Source: Acidimicrobiia bacterium (GTDB lineage Bacteria; Actinomycetota; Acidimicrobiia; IMCC26256; PALSA-555). From it: a stretch of 25,869 nucleotides of DNA. The notes under the pieces are model-generated. The model was given only the letters and a program-made list of their open reading frames with translations. It did not search any database and was not told the origin of the DNA. Each line of letters starts with the position of its first letter. Within the stretch, counting starts at the first letter, position 1. Both the position numbers and the translations under genes were made by a program. This document shows, piece after piece, positions 7,506-14,182 of this stretch. The stretch is taken from assembly GCA_022865365.1 (NCBI GenBank), contig JALHSW010000034.1:1-25869 (forward strand). Reading direction: 5' to 3'.

Positions 7506-7509
7506 CCGT
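7504..7509 (+). promoter_or_regulatory. Leaderless -10 element for the carbonic-anhydrase-like gene (TACCGT)
   Basis: TACCGT is followed by 7 bases and then ATG 7517. The purine-rich GGAGGG at 7493-7498 lies about 18 bases before the ATG, too far for a usual ribosome-binding site, so a leaderless transcript is more likely. The hexamer overlaps the divergent one at 7500-7505. Confidence 0.6.
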
Positions 7510-7516
7510 CGGCGCC

Positions 7517-8035
7517 ATGGCCACCTACGCCCTCGGCGACTTCGCACCCACGGTTCATCCCGATGCCTTCGTGCATCCCGATGCAACGGTGATCGGCAAC
7601 GTCACCATCGGCGCCGAATCGACCATCTGGCCGCAGGCAGTGCTGCGCGGCGACTACGGCCGGATCGAGATCGGAGCTCGCACCTCGATCCAGGACGGCA
7701 CGGTCGTGCACTGCACCCGCGAACATCCGACGATCGTTGGCGATGACTGCGTCGTCGGGCACCTCGCGCACCTCGAATGCTGTGTAGTGGAGAACGGTGC
7801 GCTCGTCGGCACGAACTCGGTGGTCCTGCACCGCGCCATCGTGCGAACGGGCGCGCTCGTGGGTGCGAGCGCGCTCGTCCCGAACGACATGGAGGTCCCA
7901 CCAGGTGCGATGGCGCTCGGCGTGCCGGCCAAGCTGCGCCTCGATGCGGTCGAGCCGGGGATGATCGCCGACCTCGCCCAGGGGTACGTCGCGAACGGAC
8001 GCCGCTTCCGCGCCGAGCTCCGGCGCCTGGAGTGA
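7517..8035 (+). CDS. Gamma-carbonic-anhydrase-like protein (left-handed beta-helix)
   Basis: This 172-residue hexapeptide-repeat protein belongs to the gamma-CA/YrdA/PaaY group. The family blocks are present: IWPQAVLRGDYGRIEIG (R44, D46), SIQDGTVVH (H65, first metal ligand), VGHLAHLECC (H82) and the C-terminal GVPAKLR. Canonical gamma-CAs have a His five residues after the VGH histidine; here that position is E87 and a His is at 85 instead. Zinc binding may therefore be altered, or this may be a normal variant of the actinobacterial subfamily. It starts 24 bp from the divergent dioxygenase start. Carbonic anhydrase activity itself is unproven for most YrdA-like members. Confidence 0.85.
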   Translation: MATYALGDFAPTVHPDAFVHPDATVIGNVTIGAESTIWPQAVLRGDYGRIEIGARTSIQDGTVVHCTREHPTIVGDDCVVGHLAHLECCVVENGALVGTNSVVLHRAIVRTGALVGASALVPNDMEVPPGAMALGVPAKLRLDAVEPGMIADLAQGYVANGRRFRAELRRLE

Positions 8036-8078
8036 AGTGGCGCCTGGAGTGAGGTGGCGCCTGGACTGGCGCCTGCAC
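8021..8078 (+). repeat. 17-bp tandem duplication spanning a stop codon, with degenerate extra units
   Basis: CGGCGCCTGGAGTGAAG (8021-8037) is repeated almost exactly at 8038-8054. Two shorter 12-bp units, TGGCGCCTGGAC and TGGCGCCTGCAC, follow to 8078. The first unit contains the stop codon of the carbonic-anhydrase-like gene (TGA 8033-8035). Each unit contains the palindrome GGCGCC, so alternative small hairpins are possible, but no T-tract follows. It fills most of the gap between two convergent genes. Confidence 0.88.
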
Positions 8079-8091
8079 GGGACGCGGTCCG

Positions 8092-8499
8092 TCAGCCCTT
8101 CACGTACGCGAGCTTCTCGGCGACCTTTCCCTCGCGCACACGCAGGACGTCGACGCCGTGGAGCTGCTGCTCGTGACCGTCGTCGTCGGTCCACGTGTAG
8201 ATCCAACGGATGACGCAGCGGTCACCCGTCGCGAAGAAATCCTCGGCATCGAAGCGTGCGTTCGGCGACGCAGCGAAGAACGCTTCCCACGCGGCCCGCA
8301 CGGCCGCGGCGCCCTCGTGGCGTTCACCTGCCGGTGGTGAGGTGCTCTCGAACACCGCGTCATCGGTCATGTGGGCCATGACCGCGTCGACGTCGTGACG
8401 GTTGAACGCTTCATTGAAGGCGTCGACGGCTGCGATCGTCGCCGCGGTGATCGCAAGGTCATCAGTACGGTCGCCGGCACCGTTGGTCGTTCCGCTCAT
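8092..8499 (-). CDS. NTF2-like / SnoaL-like small protein
   Basis: This protein of about 135 residues has the pattern of a cone-shaped NTF2-fold protein. An N-terminal helix (VDAFNEAFNRHDVDAVMAHM) is followed by TDDAVFESTSPP, a mid helix (GAAAVRAAWEAFFAA) and C-terminal strands (RCVIRWIYTWTDDDG, GVDVLRVREGKVAEKLAYV). Members include SnoaL-like cyclases, isomerases and many polyketide or steroid-related enzymes, as well as non-catalytic proteins, so no reaction is assigned. ATG 8499 is chosen over GTG 8508 because GGAGG (8508-8512 on the minus strand) lies 8 bases upstream of it; the GTG would overlap that site. The CDF gene ends 31 bp upstream on the same strand. Confidence 0.82.
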   Translation of the reverse strand: MSGTTNGAGDRTDDLAITAATIAAVDAFNEAFNRHDVDAVMAHMTDDAVFESTSPPAGERHEGAAAVRAAWEAFFAASPNARFDAEDFFATGDRCVIRWIYTWTDDDGHEQQLHGVDVLRVREGKVAEKLAYVKG

Positions 8500-8530
8500 C
8501 GGCGGCACCTCCCCGGGTCAGGCCGGGTCC

Positions 8531-9460
8531 TCATTCTGGGTCTGGGTCCGGCTCCTCGGGACGGTACTCGTCCGGCTCGATGTAGATCACCCGCGCCGTG
8601 GGCACGGCCGCACGCACTCGCACCTCGAGCGCGTCGATGGCGAGCGCGAGGTCGTGACTCGAACGCGAACCCAAGTCGACCTTCGCCGCCACGAGGAGCT
8701 CCTCGGGGCCGAGGTGCTGGGTCCGAAGATGGATGACATGCAGCACATCGGGATCGGCGGTGATCGCGGCGCGGATCGCGTCTTGCTCGTCGGGCGACGC
8801 CGCCTCCCCGATCAGCAGGCTCTTCATCTCGATCGCGAGGACGACGGCGATCACCCCGAGCAGGAGTCCGATGGCAATGCTCCCCATGGCATCGAAGGCC
8901 GGCTCGTCGGTGAGCACGCTCAGGGTGATCCCGACGAGTGCGAAGGAGAGCCCGAGGAGCGCACCGAGATCTTCGAGCAGCACGACCGGGAGCTCGGGAC
9001 TCTTCGCCGTGCGGATGAATCGCCACCAGCCCCGCCCGCGTCGCTCGCGATTGGCTTCTCGGATCGCCGTGCGCAACGAGAAGGCCTCGAGCAGCATCGC
9101 CAGGCCCAGCACGGCAAAGGCAACAGCAGGATCCTCGAGCGCGTGCGGGTGGATGAGCTTGTTCACGCCTTCGTAGACGGCGAAGACGGCACCGAGCGAG
9201 AACAGCACGAGTGCGACGACGAACGCCCAGAAGTAGCGCTCACGTCCGTGGCCGAACTGGTGCAGCTCGTCGGCGGGGCGCTTCGATCGGCTGCCGCCGA
9301 GGAACAGCAATCCCTGGTTGCCGGTGTCGGCGAGCGAGTGGATGGCCTCGGCGAGCATCGACGCCGCTCCGGTCAGCGCGAACGCCACGATCTTGGCGAT
9401 CGCGATCCCGAGGTTCGCGAAGAAGGCGGCGAAGATCGCTCGGCGGCTGCCCTCCTGCAT
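8531..9460 (-). CDS. Cation diffusion facilitator (CDF) family metal efflux transporter
   Basis: This 309-residue protein has an N-terminal six-helix transmembrane part and a C-terminal cytoplasmic domain. The second helix carries AEAIHSLADTGNQ, with H41 and D45 as metal-site residues. HQFGHGRERYFWAF follows, typical of the branch that includes ZNT9/SLC30A9. The fifth-helix segment VVLLEDLGALLGL lacks the His of the classic HxxxD site, which is also usual in that branch. The C-terminal part (DPDVLHVIHLRTQHLGPEELLVAAKVDL) is the CDF dimerisation domain, and the tail is acidic and proline-rich (PEEPDPDPE). Zinc or a similar divalent ion is the likely cargo. A candidate -10 element overlaps the stop of the preceding metallohydrolase gene. 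Confidence 0.88.
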   Translation of the reverse strand: MQEGSRRAIFAAFFANLGIAIAKIVAFALTGAASMLAEAIHSLADTGNQGLLFLGGSRSKRPADELHQFGHGRERYFWAFVVALVLFSLGAVFAVYEGVNKLIHPHALEDPAVAFAVLGLAMLLEAFSLRTAIREANRERRGRGWWRFIRTAKSPELPVVLLEDLGALLGLSFALVGITLSVLTDEPAFDAMGSIAIGLLLGVIAVVLAIEMKSLLIGEAASPDEQDAIRAAITADPDVLHVIHLRTQHLGPEELLVAAKVDLGSRSSHDLALAIDALEVRVRAAVPTARVIYIEPDEYRPEEPDPDPE

Positions 9461-9468
9461 CGCGGCGC

Positions 9469-9474
9469 AGGTTA
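9469..9474 (-). promoter_or_regulatory. Candidate leaderless -10 element overlapping a stop codon (TAACCT)
   Basis: On the minus strand TAACCT begins with the TAA stop codon of the metallohydrolase gene. It is followed by 8 bases and the ATG of the CDF gene at 9460. No Shine-Dalgarno is present in the 11-bp gap. Confidence 0.45.
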
Positions 9475-10179
9475 CCGGCTGAGCTCGCGCGGGCTCGGGG
9501 CGTCGACGGCCCAGACGCTCTTCGTCGGGACACGCGTGACCGCGTGGTCATCTTCGAGGATCAGCCCGTGACCGCCCGGTCCGGTCGTGACGAGGACGCC
9601 GACCGCTGTCGCCATGTCGTCCTGCGGGCTCCGGAACCGGACCACGATTCGGGACCCCCGTGAGAGCCGGAGCCGCTCGTCCCACCCGTAGCGCGGGCGC
9701 CCATCAGGGCCGACTCGCGCCGGCCGCCCGACATGCACCCGCTCGGCGCGGTAGGAGTCGGTGAGGATCGCCGCGCGTTCGGGGCCGAGAAACTCCTCGG
9801 TGATGTCGAGCAGCACGCGAGTGAACGTGCGGCCGTGATGCGGGAGGTCGGTCTCGTTCCAGAGCGCCCAGTGCACCAGCTCGTGGAGCACCACCCCCTT
9901 GGTCCGATACCGGCGCGGGAGCGTGATCGTCGGGTCCTCTCCGACGTCGTGGCCCGGTCGGAAGAATGCCTGTCGAGCACCGTTGCCCGGTCGTAGTCGC
10001 GGGACCGCGTCGATGGCATGGGCCGGGAAGCGGGCTTCCCACCACAGCGTGCCGACGACTCGATCCGCGAACACCGCGCACGCGTCGAGCCCCGGAAGCG
10101 GACTCACCGGCATCGGGGTCTCGGCGCGGTACACGCGAGACCGTTGGGAGTCGCGCGGCGCCCGGGGGTGCTCCCTCAC
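9472..10179 (-). CDS. Putative zinc metallohydrolase (HExxH...H; possibly TIGR04338-like)
   Basis: This protein of up to 235 residues carries an HExxH motif at residues 99-103 (HELVH). A further histidine pair 11-12 residues later (LPHHGRTF, H115 most likely the third ligand) gives the H-E-x-x-H...H-G layout of small zinc peptidase-like proteins. An N-terminal ACAVFADRVVGTLWWEARFP segment and VVLHELVHWAL fit a small actinobacterial metallohydrolase group that I recall as TIGR04338; I could not confirm this. No signal peptide is visible. The last ~70 residues look like a separate small beta-rich segment. The start GTG 10179 has no clear ribosome-binding site. GTG 10134 or ATG 10113 are alternatives and would remove only poorly conserved residues. 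Confidence 0.62.
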   Translation of the reverse strand: MREHPRAPRDSQRSRVYRAETPMPVSPLPGLDACAVFADRVVGTLWWEARFPAHAIDAVPRLRPGNGARQAFFRPGHDVGEDPTITLPRRYRTKGVVLHELVHWALWNETDLPHHGRTFTRVLLDITEEFLGPERAAILTDSYRAERVHVGRPARVGPDGRPRYGWDERLRLSRGSRIVVRFRSPQDDMATAVGVLVTTGPGGHGLILEDDHAVTRVPTKSVWAVDAPSPRELSR

Positions 10180-10226
10180 CGGGGCCTGGGGGATCGATGC
10201 CCGGACGAATGCCTTGCTGAAGGGGG

Positions 10227-11048
10227 TCAGCTCGGGAGCCGCATCGGGTTCTCGGTGAGGATCCCCGACGTCTGGCGATGTTCACGACCGACCTGGGTGG
10301 ACATGATCCCGTGTTCCTCACGCAGTGCGGCCATGCCGTCGTTGTGGCCCGTGTACGACGCCGGCCGGCGCAGCATCCAGACGATTCCTTCCGCAGCAAC
10401 CTCGCTGGGCTCCCAGTCGGAGTGGTCGATGTCGGGGGCGTTGGCGATGAAGCCCTCGGAAGCCACGGGGATGTCGATGCGGAACGTGTTCACCGAGATC
10501 CCGTCGTCGCGCAGCTGCGCGGCGAGCGACACAGTGAGGTGCTCGAGCGCGATCTTCGACGCGCCGTACGCCATGAGCCCCGGGAAGTAGTTGAGTGCGG
10601 CGACCGAAGAGACATTGAGGATCGTGCCGATCCCGCGCTCGCGCATGCCCGGAGCGACCGCCTGGATCGCGAGGAGCGGAGCACGCAGGTTGACGGCGAA
10701 GACGAGGTCGTGACGCTTGAGCGGGAGCTCGAGGTCACCCGGGAACGTGATCGCGGCGTTGTTCACGAGGATGTCGACACGACCGAACTCGGCGATCACC
10801 GTGGCGACCATCTGCTCGACCTCGGCGTCGACGGCCAGGTTGGTCGGCACCGCGACGCAAGTCCCACCTGCTTCGGTGATGCGGCGAACGGTCTCGTCGA
10901 GCGTGCCCGGCGTGGGTTGGGGAGAGGCTTCGGTCGCGCGCGCTGCGCAGGCAACGGTGCATCCGGCCTCGGCGAGAGCGACCGCGGTGGCCGCCCCCAC
11001 ACCGCGGCTAGCACCGGTGACGATCGCGACCTTCCCGGCGAGCTCCAA
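10227..11048 (-). CDS. Short-chain dehydrogenase/reductase (SDR), TTG start
   Basis: This 273-residue SDR has TGASRGVG at residues 11-18, NNAA at 97-100, N120 and catalytic S148, Y161 and K165 (YGASK). The second strand ends in CAARATE rather than an acidic residue, suggesting NADP(H). The segment between residues ~38 and 55 carries an extra loop (TEASPQPTPGTL). The C-terminal ~70 residues (SDWEPSEVAAEGIVWML...) lack the usual VDGG ending, so substrate range may differ from the FabG-like SDR earlier in the window. The start is TTG 11048 with no Shine-Dalgarno. A TANNNT hexamer ends 8 bases upstream. Confidence 0.85.
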   Translation of the reverse strand: MELAGKVAIVTGASRGVGAATAVALAEAGCTVACAARATEASPQPTPGTLDETVRRITEAGGTCVAVPTNLAVDAEVEQMVATVIAEFGRVDILVNNAAITFPGDLELPLKRHDLVFAVNLRAPLLAIQAVAPGMRERGIGTILNVSSVAALNYFPGLMAYGASKIALEHLTVSLAAQLRDDGISVNTFRIDIPVASEGFIANAPDIDHSDWEPSEVAAEGIVWMLRRPASYTGHNDGMAALREEHGIMSTQVGREHRQTSGILTENPMRLPS

Positions 11049-11056
11049 GGCCCACG

Positions 11057-11062
11057 AACCTA
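11057..11062 (-). promoter_or_regulatory. Candidate -10 element (TAGGTT) upstream of the TTG-start SDR
   Basis: On the minus strand TAGGTT is followed by 8 bases and TTG 11048. The 82-bp gap to the end of potC (11049-11130) otherwise holds only short GC-rich inverted repeats, for example GCGCGG/CCGCGC near 11105-11118, with no T-tract. Confidence 0.35.
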
Positions 11063-11130
11063 CGCGACCGTGGGGAGCTTCTGCTCCATGGTGAGGATGT
11101 CTGCGCGCGGGTCCGCGCCTGGGGCGGCGG

Positions 11131-11940
11131 TCAGGGGGCCGTCTCGGCCGTCTCGTGCGGGCTGTCGACGAGTCGCTGGGCGAAGTACACGGGGATGATC
11201 GAGACGATCACCACGAAGGTCGCGACCACGTTCACGATCGGGATGGCGTTCGGCCGGGCGAAGTTCTCCGCGAACCAGATCGGGAGGGTCTTGTAGCCCG
11301 CGCCCACGGTGAACGTGGTGACGACGATTTCGTCGAAGCTGAGCGCGAACGCGAGCAGGCCTCCCGCGAGGAGCGCGGATCGCATCAATGGGAACGTCAC
11401 GTAGCGGAACGTCTGGAGGCCGTCAGCCCCGAGATCGGCAGAGGCCTCCTCGAGGTTCCCCTGCATACGTCGCATCCGCGCGCCGACGTTGTTGTAGACG
11501 ATCACCACGCAGAAGGTGGCGTGCGCGATCACGAGCGTCGTGAGCGACAGCTCGATACCCACCCGCTGGAACGCCGAGAGCAGCGCGATCCCGGTGACGA
11601 TGCCGGGGAGCGCGATCGGCAGGACGATGGCCAGGCTCACCGAGCCCTGACCGAAGAAGCGATGCCGCGACAGCGCGAACGCGGCGAGCGTGCCAAGGAG
11701 CAGCGCGAGGCTGGTGGCCCACAGCGCGGTCTGGATCGAGTGCAGCAGCGCCTCGCGGGGTCCTGGGGCGTGGATGGCCGCGTCCCACCACTCGAGGGTC
11801 CACCCCTTGGGGGGCCAGACGTAGTTGACCCCGGTGTTCACGCTCAGGCGGGCGACGTAGACGAGTGGGAAGTAGAGGACGAAGAGCACGAGCGCGGCGA
11901 AAATCCGGAAGAGCACGCGCGCTCGCTGGGAGAGATACAT
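11131..11940 (-). CDS. potC: Polyamine-type ABC transporter permease, PotC-like
   Basis: This 269-residue membrane protein has six predicted helices and the EAA loop that docks with the ATPase (EEASADLGADGLQTFRYVTFPLM). It belongs to the PotC/PotI branch of binding-protein-dependent permeases. It opens with a first helix (VLFVLYFPLVYVARLSVN) and a large extracytoplasmic loop containing WTLEWWD, typical of that branch. ATG 11940 has a purine-rich ribosome site inside the end of potB, whose stop is 3 bp away. It pairs with the PotB-like protein to form the membrane channel of the importer. Spermidine or putrescine is the usual substrate, but related operons carry other small organic compounds, so polyamine transport is inferred from family. 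Confidence 0.85.
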   Translation of the reverse strand: MYLSQRARVLFRIFAALVLFVLYFPLVYVARLSVNTGVNYVWPPKGWTLEWWDAAIHAPGPREALLHSIQTALWATSLALLLGTLAAFALSRHRFFGQGSVSLAIVLPIALPGIVTGIALLSAFQRVGIELSLTTLVIAHATFCVVIVYNNVGARMRRMQGNLEEASADLGADGLQTFRYVTFPLMRSALLAGGLLAFALSFDEIVVTTFTVGAGYKTLPIWFAENFARPNAIPIVNVVATFVVIVSIIPVYFAQRLVDSPHETAETAP

Positions 11941-11943
11941 GGC

Positions 11944-12885
11944 TCAGATCTCCTCGAGCGCGCCGGTGCGCCGGATCGCGAGGAGGTAGATGACCATGAT
12001 GATCACTGGCACCATCGCGTACGCCGCCGAGAAGGGGAGGTCGACGGAGAAGTTCCGGTACACGATGTTCCCGATGTACTCGTTCGTCCCGCCGACGATC
12101 CGGTTCATGTAGAAGTCGCCGAGGGTCAGCGAGAACGTGAAGATCGATCCGGCTGCGAGCGCCGGGAGCATCTGGGGCATCACGACGCTGCGGAATGTGC
12201 GGCCTGCCTTCGCGCCGAGGTCGGTGGAGGCTTCCAGCAGCGAGTCGGGCAGGCGTTCGAGCCCGGCGAAGAGCGGGATCACCATGTACGGGAACCACAG
12301 GTAGCAGAGGACGATGATGGCGCTCGTCGCACCGAAGCCGGGGCTCGAGCCGAAGACCTCCTTGAGGACTCCACCGCCGGGGTCCAGAATTGCCCGCCAC
12401 GCGTAGCCCTTGACCAGGTAGCCGGCCCAGAGCGGCATCGTGACCGCGATGACGAGCGCTCGCTTGCCCCAGGGCGAGGCGACCTTGGCCATGTAGAACG
12501 CGATCGGGATCGCGAGCAGGGCATCGATGACCGTGACGGCGACGGCGGCCTTGAGGGTGCGCCACGCCACCTCGCGGTAGACGGGGGTGTTCCACAGGCG
12601 TTCGTAGTTGTCGAGCGTGAGCCTCGTGTTGAGCCGAGTCAACAGGCCGGTCGGGTCGTCGACGAGCGAGAAGAGCGACGTCACGAGCAGCGCAACGAGC
12701 GCGCCGATGTAGACGACGAGCAACCAGGTGAGCGGCGGGCCGAGCGTCAGCCCGAGCCGGACCCGCGGGTGGCGCGCGAGGAAGCGGGACGCGCGACGGC
12801 GTGGACCGACCGGCGGTGGACCCTCCCGCCCGCCGGATTCGGGGGGCGACGGGATGCGGGGTGGTTGGTCGATGGTGGTGGTCAT
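11944..12885 (-). CDS. potB: Polyamine-type ABC transporter permease, PotB-like
   Basis: This protein of about 313 residues begins with a proline- and arginine-rich cytoplasmic tail of roughly 50 residues. A first helix (LTWLLVVYIGALVALLVTSL), a periplasmic loop with LTLDNYERL and five further helices follow. The EAA loop is EASTDLGAKAGRTFRSVVMP, as in PotB/PotH. ATG 12885 is chosen because MTTTIDQPP starts a plausible tail; the frame could begin at GTG 12942, but that would run through the hairpin region. It forms the transmembrane pair with PotC. The gene is separated from potD by 97 bp holding two perfect inverted repeats, unlike the tight junctions in the rest of the operon. Confidence 0.84.
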   Translation of the reverse strand: MTTTIDQPPRIPSPPESGGREGPPPVGPRRRASRFLARHPRVRLGLTLGPPLTWLLVVYIGALVALLVTSLFSLVDDPTGLLTRLNTRLTLDNYERLWNTPVYREVAWRTLKAAVAVTVIDALLAIPIAFYMAKVASPWGKRALVIAVTMPLWAGYLVKGYAWRAILDPGGGVLKEVFGSSPGFGATSAIIVLCYLWFPYMVIPLFAGLERLPDSLLEASTDLGAKAGRTFRSVVMPQMLPALAAGSIFTFSLTLGDFYMNRIVGGTNEYIGNIVYRNFSVDLPFSAAYAMVPVIIMVIYLLAIRRTGALEEI

Positions 12886-12911
12886 CGCCTGGTCGTCATG
12901 GTCTGGACGGA

Positions 12912-12943
12912 GGTGGACGGGCCGGTTGCCCGGCCCGTCCACC
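12912..12943 (-). repeat. Perfect 14-bp hairpin between potD and potB
   Basis: The left arm GGTGGACGGGCCGG (12912-12925) and right arm CCGGCCCGTCCACC (12930-12943) are exact reverse complements with a 4-base loop. On the minus strand it lies downstream of potD and upstream of potB. No T-tract follows, so a mRNA-stability or partial-termination role is more likely than a classic terminator. Confidence 0.9.
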
Positions 12944-12947
12944 CTCA

Positions 12948-12974
12948 GATCACCGGTCGCAGGGACCGGTGATC
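12948..12974 (-). repeat. Perfect 11-bp hairpin just after the potD stop
   Basis: GATCACCGGTC (12948-12958) pairs exactly with GACCGGTGATC (12964-12974) around a 5-base loop. It begins only 8 bases after the potD stop on the minus strand and is followed 4 bases later by the second, stronger hairpin. Confidence 0.9.
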
Positions 12975-12982
12975 ATGTTCCG

Positions 12983-14182
12983 TCAGCTGGCCTTGATCTC
13001 GTCCCAGGCCTTGAGCCAGTTCTTGTACGCCACGCACTTGACGTCCGTCCGGCCGTCGAGGCACTTGGTCGTCGGCGTGACCCAGTACGAGAGCTCGTCG
13101 TAGAAGGCCGGGTCCTCGGCGTGATAGGTCGTGCAGTTGCTCGGAACGGAGGTGTCCGTGATCGGGACACCGAGCTCGGCGCCGCCATCCGAGGTGAGCC
13201 CACATGCCAGGAGGTTCGCGGGCGCTTCACCGTAGTACTCGGACTCCTGAGACTGCACCTCGGGCGAGGTGATCCAGTTGATCCACTCGTAGGCGCAGTT
13301 CGGGTGCTTGGCGTCGGACTGGATGAACCAGTTGTCGGACCACGCCGTCGCGCCTTCCGCGGGGATGGCGGTCTCGATCGGTGGCGCGGCATCGTCGCCG
13401 CGGATCAGGTTCGCCTGGTACTCCCAGGTCGCCCCGACCACGCTGCTGGCCTTGGTGAAGGCTTCCTGCTCCTTGGTCGCGCTGTCCCAGTACTCGCCGA
13501 TGTTGGCCTTCTGCTGCTTCAGCAGCGCGACCGCGGCCTTGAACTGCTTCTTGTCGAGCGCGTACGGGTTGGTGATCCCGAGGTCGGGCTGGGTCTTCGA
13601 CAGGTACAGCGCCGCGTCCGCGATGTAGATGGGGTTGTCGGGCGCGGTGATCTTGCCCGAGTACGGCGAGTCCTGGTCGAAGACGGCACTCCACGAGGTG
13701 GGGGTCGGCTTCACGACGTCCTCGTTCCACATCAGCAAGTTGGCGCCCCAACCGTGGGGGACGCCGTAGGTCTTGCCCTTGTAGCTGTTCCAGGGCTGAT
13801 CCTTCATGAACTCGGCCAGGTCCGCGTAGTTCGTCACGCGCGCCAGGTCGATCGGCGCAGTGTCGCCGTTCACGATGCTGCGCAGCGCCGAGTCACCCGA
13901 CGCCGAGACGACGTCGTACTGGCCGGTCGCGAACAGCTGGAACGCCTCGTCGGAGGTGTTAAAGGTCTTGACCGAGGCCTTGCAGCCGGTCTGCTTCTCG
14001 AACGGGGTGACCCAGTCATACGCCTTGTCGGTCGAGCCGTCTTCCGCGTATCCGGCCCAGGCCAGGATGCTGACCTTGCCCTCGTTCTTGCCTTTCGCTG
14101 CCGCACTTGCCCCCACCGGCCCGGCGGTGACGATCGCCAGCACGATGGTGAGGCCGAGTGCAGCCCACATCTGCTTTCTCAT
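12983..14182 (-). CDS. potD: Polyamine-type ABC transporter substrate-binding protein, PotD-like
   Basis: This 399-residue protein starts with a Sec-type signal (KQMWAALGLTIVLAIVTAG) and a probable AxA cleavage region near ASAAA. There is no cysteine for lipid anchoring, which is unusual for binding proteins of single-membrane actinobacteria. The mature part has the PotD/PotF order: VSILAWAGYAED, FEKQTGCKASVKTFNTSDEAF, YDVVSASGDSALR, YGVPHGWGANLLMWNEDVV, then WEYQANLIRGDD, and a tryptophan-rich DNWFIQSDAKHPNCAYEWINWI near the C-terminus. The aromatic residues would line an amine-binding cleft. ATG overlaps the potA stop by 4 bp, with GGGGAG about 7 bases upstream. The last ~60 residues contain several cysteines that may form disulfides. 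Confidence 0.86.
   Translation of the reverse strand: MRKQMWAALGLTIVLAIVTAGPVGASAAAKGKNEGKVSILAWAGYAEDGSTDKAYDWVTPFEKQTGCKASVKTFNTSDEAFQLFATGQYDVVSASGDSALRSIVNGDTAPIDLARVTNYADLAEFMKDQPWNSYKGKTYGVPHGWGANLLMWNEDVVKPTPTSWSAVFDQDSPYSGKITAPDNPIYIADAALYLSKTQPDLGITNPYALDKKQFKAAVALLKQQKANIGEYWDSATKEQEAFTKASSVVGATWEYQANLIRGDDAAPPIETAIPAEGATAWSDNWFIQSDAKHPNCAYEWINWITSPEVQSQESEYYGEAPANLLACGLTSDGGAELGVPITDTSVPSNCTTYHAEDPAFYDELSYWVTPTTKCLDGRTDVKCVAYKNWLKAWDEIKAS

Noticed and set aside
8021..8078. GGCGCC-containing repeats as a rho-independent terminator
   Set aside because: The possible stems are short and alternative, and there is no T-tract on either strand.
7493..8206. N-terminal extension of the dioxygenase frame
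   Set aside because: It is antisense to the carbonic-anhydrase-like gene and lies before the PhyH homology. GTG 7492 with a leaderless -10 explains the start.
12897..12945. Start of the PotB-like protein at GTG 12942 instead of ATG 12885
   Set aside because: The extra residues would be encoded by the perfect hairpin and have no homology or ribosome site. ATG 12885 begins a plausible cytoplasmic tail.
11155..12972. A 605-codon plus-strand open frame opposite potB/potC
   Set aside because: Its charged E/R/D/H-rich sequence is the mirror of the permease genes, with no domain or ribosome site.
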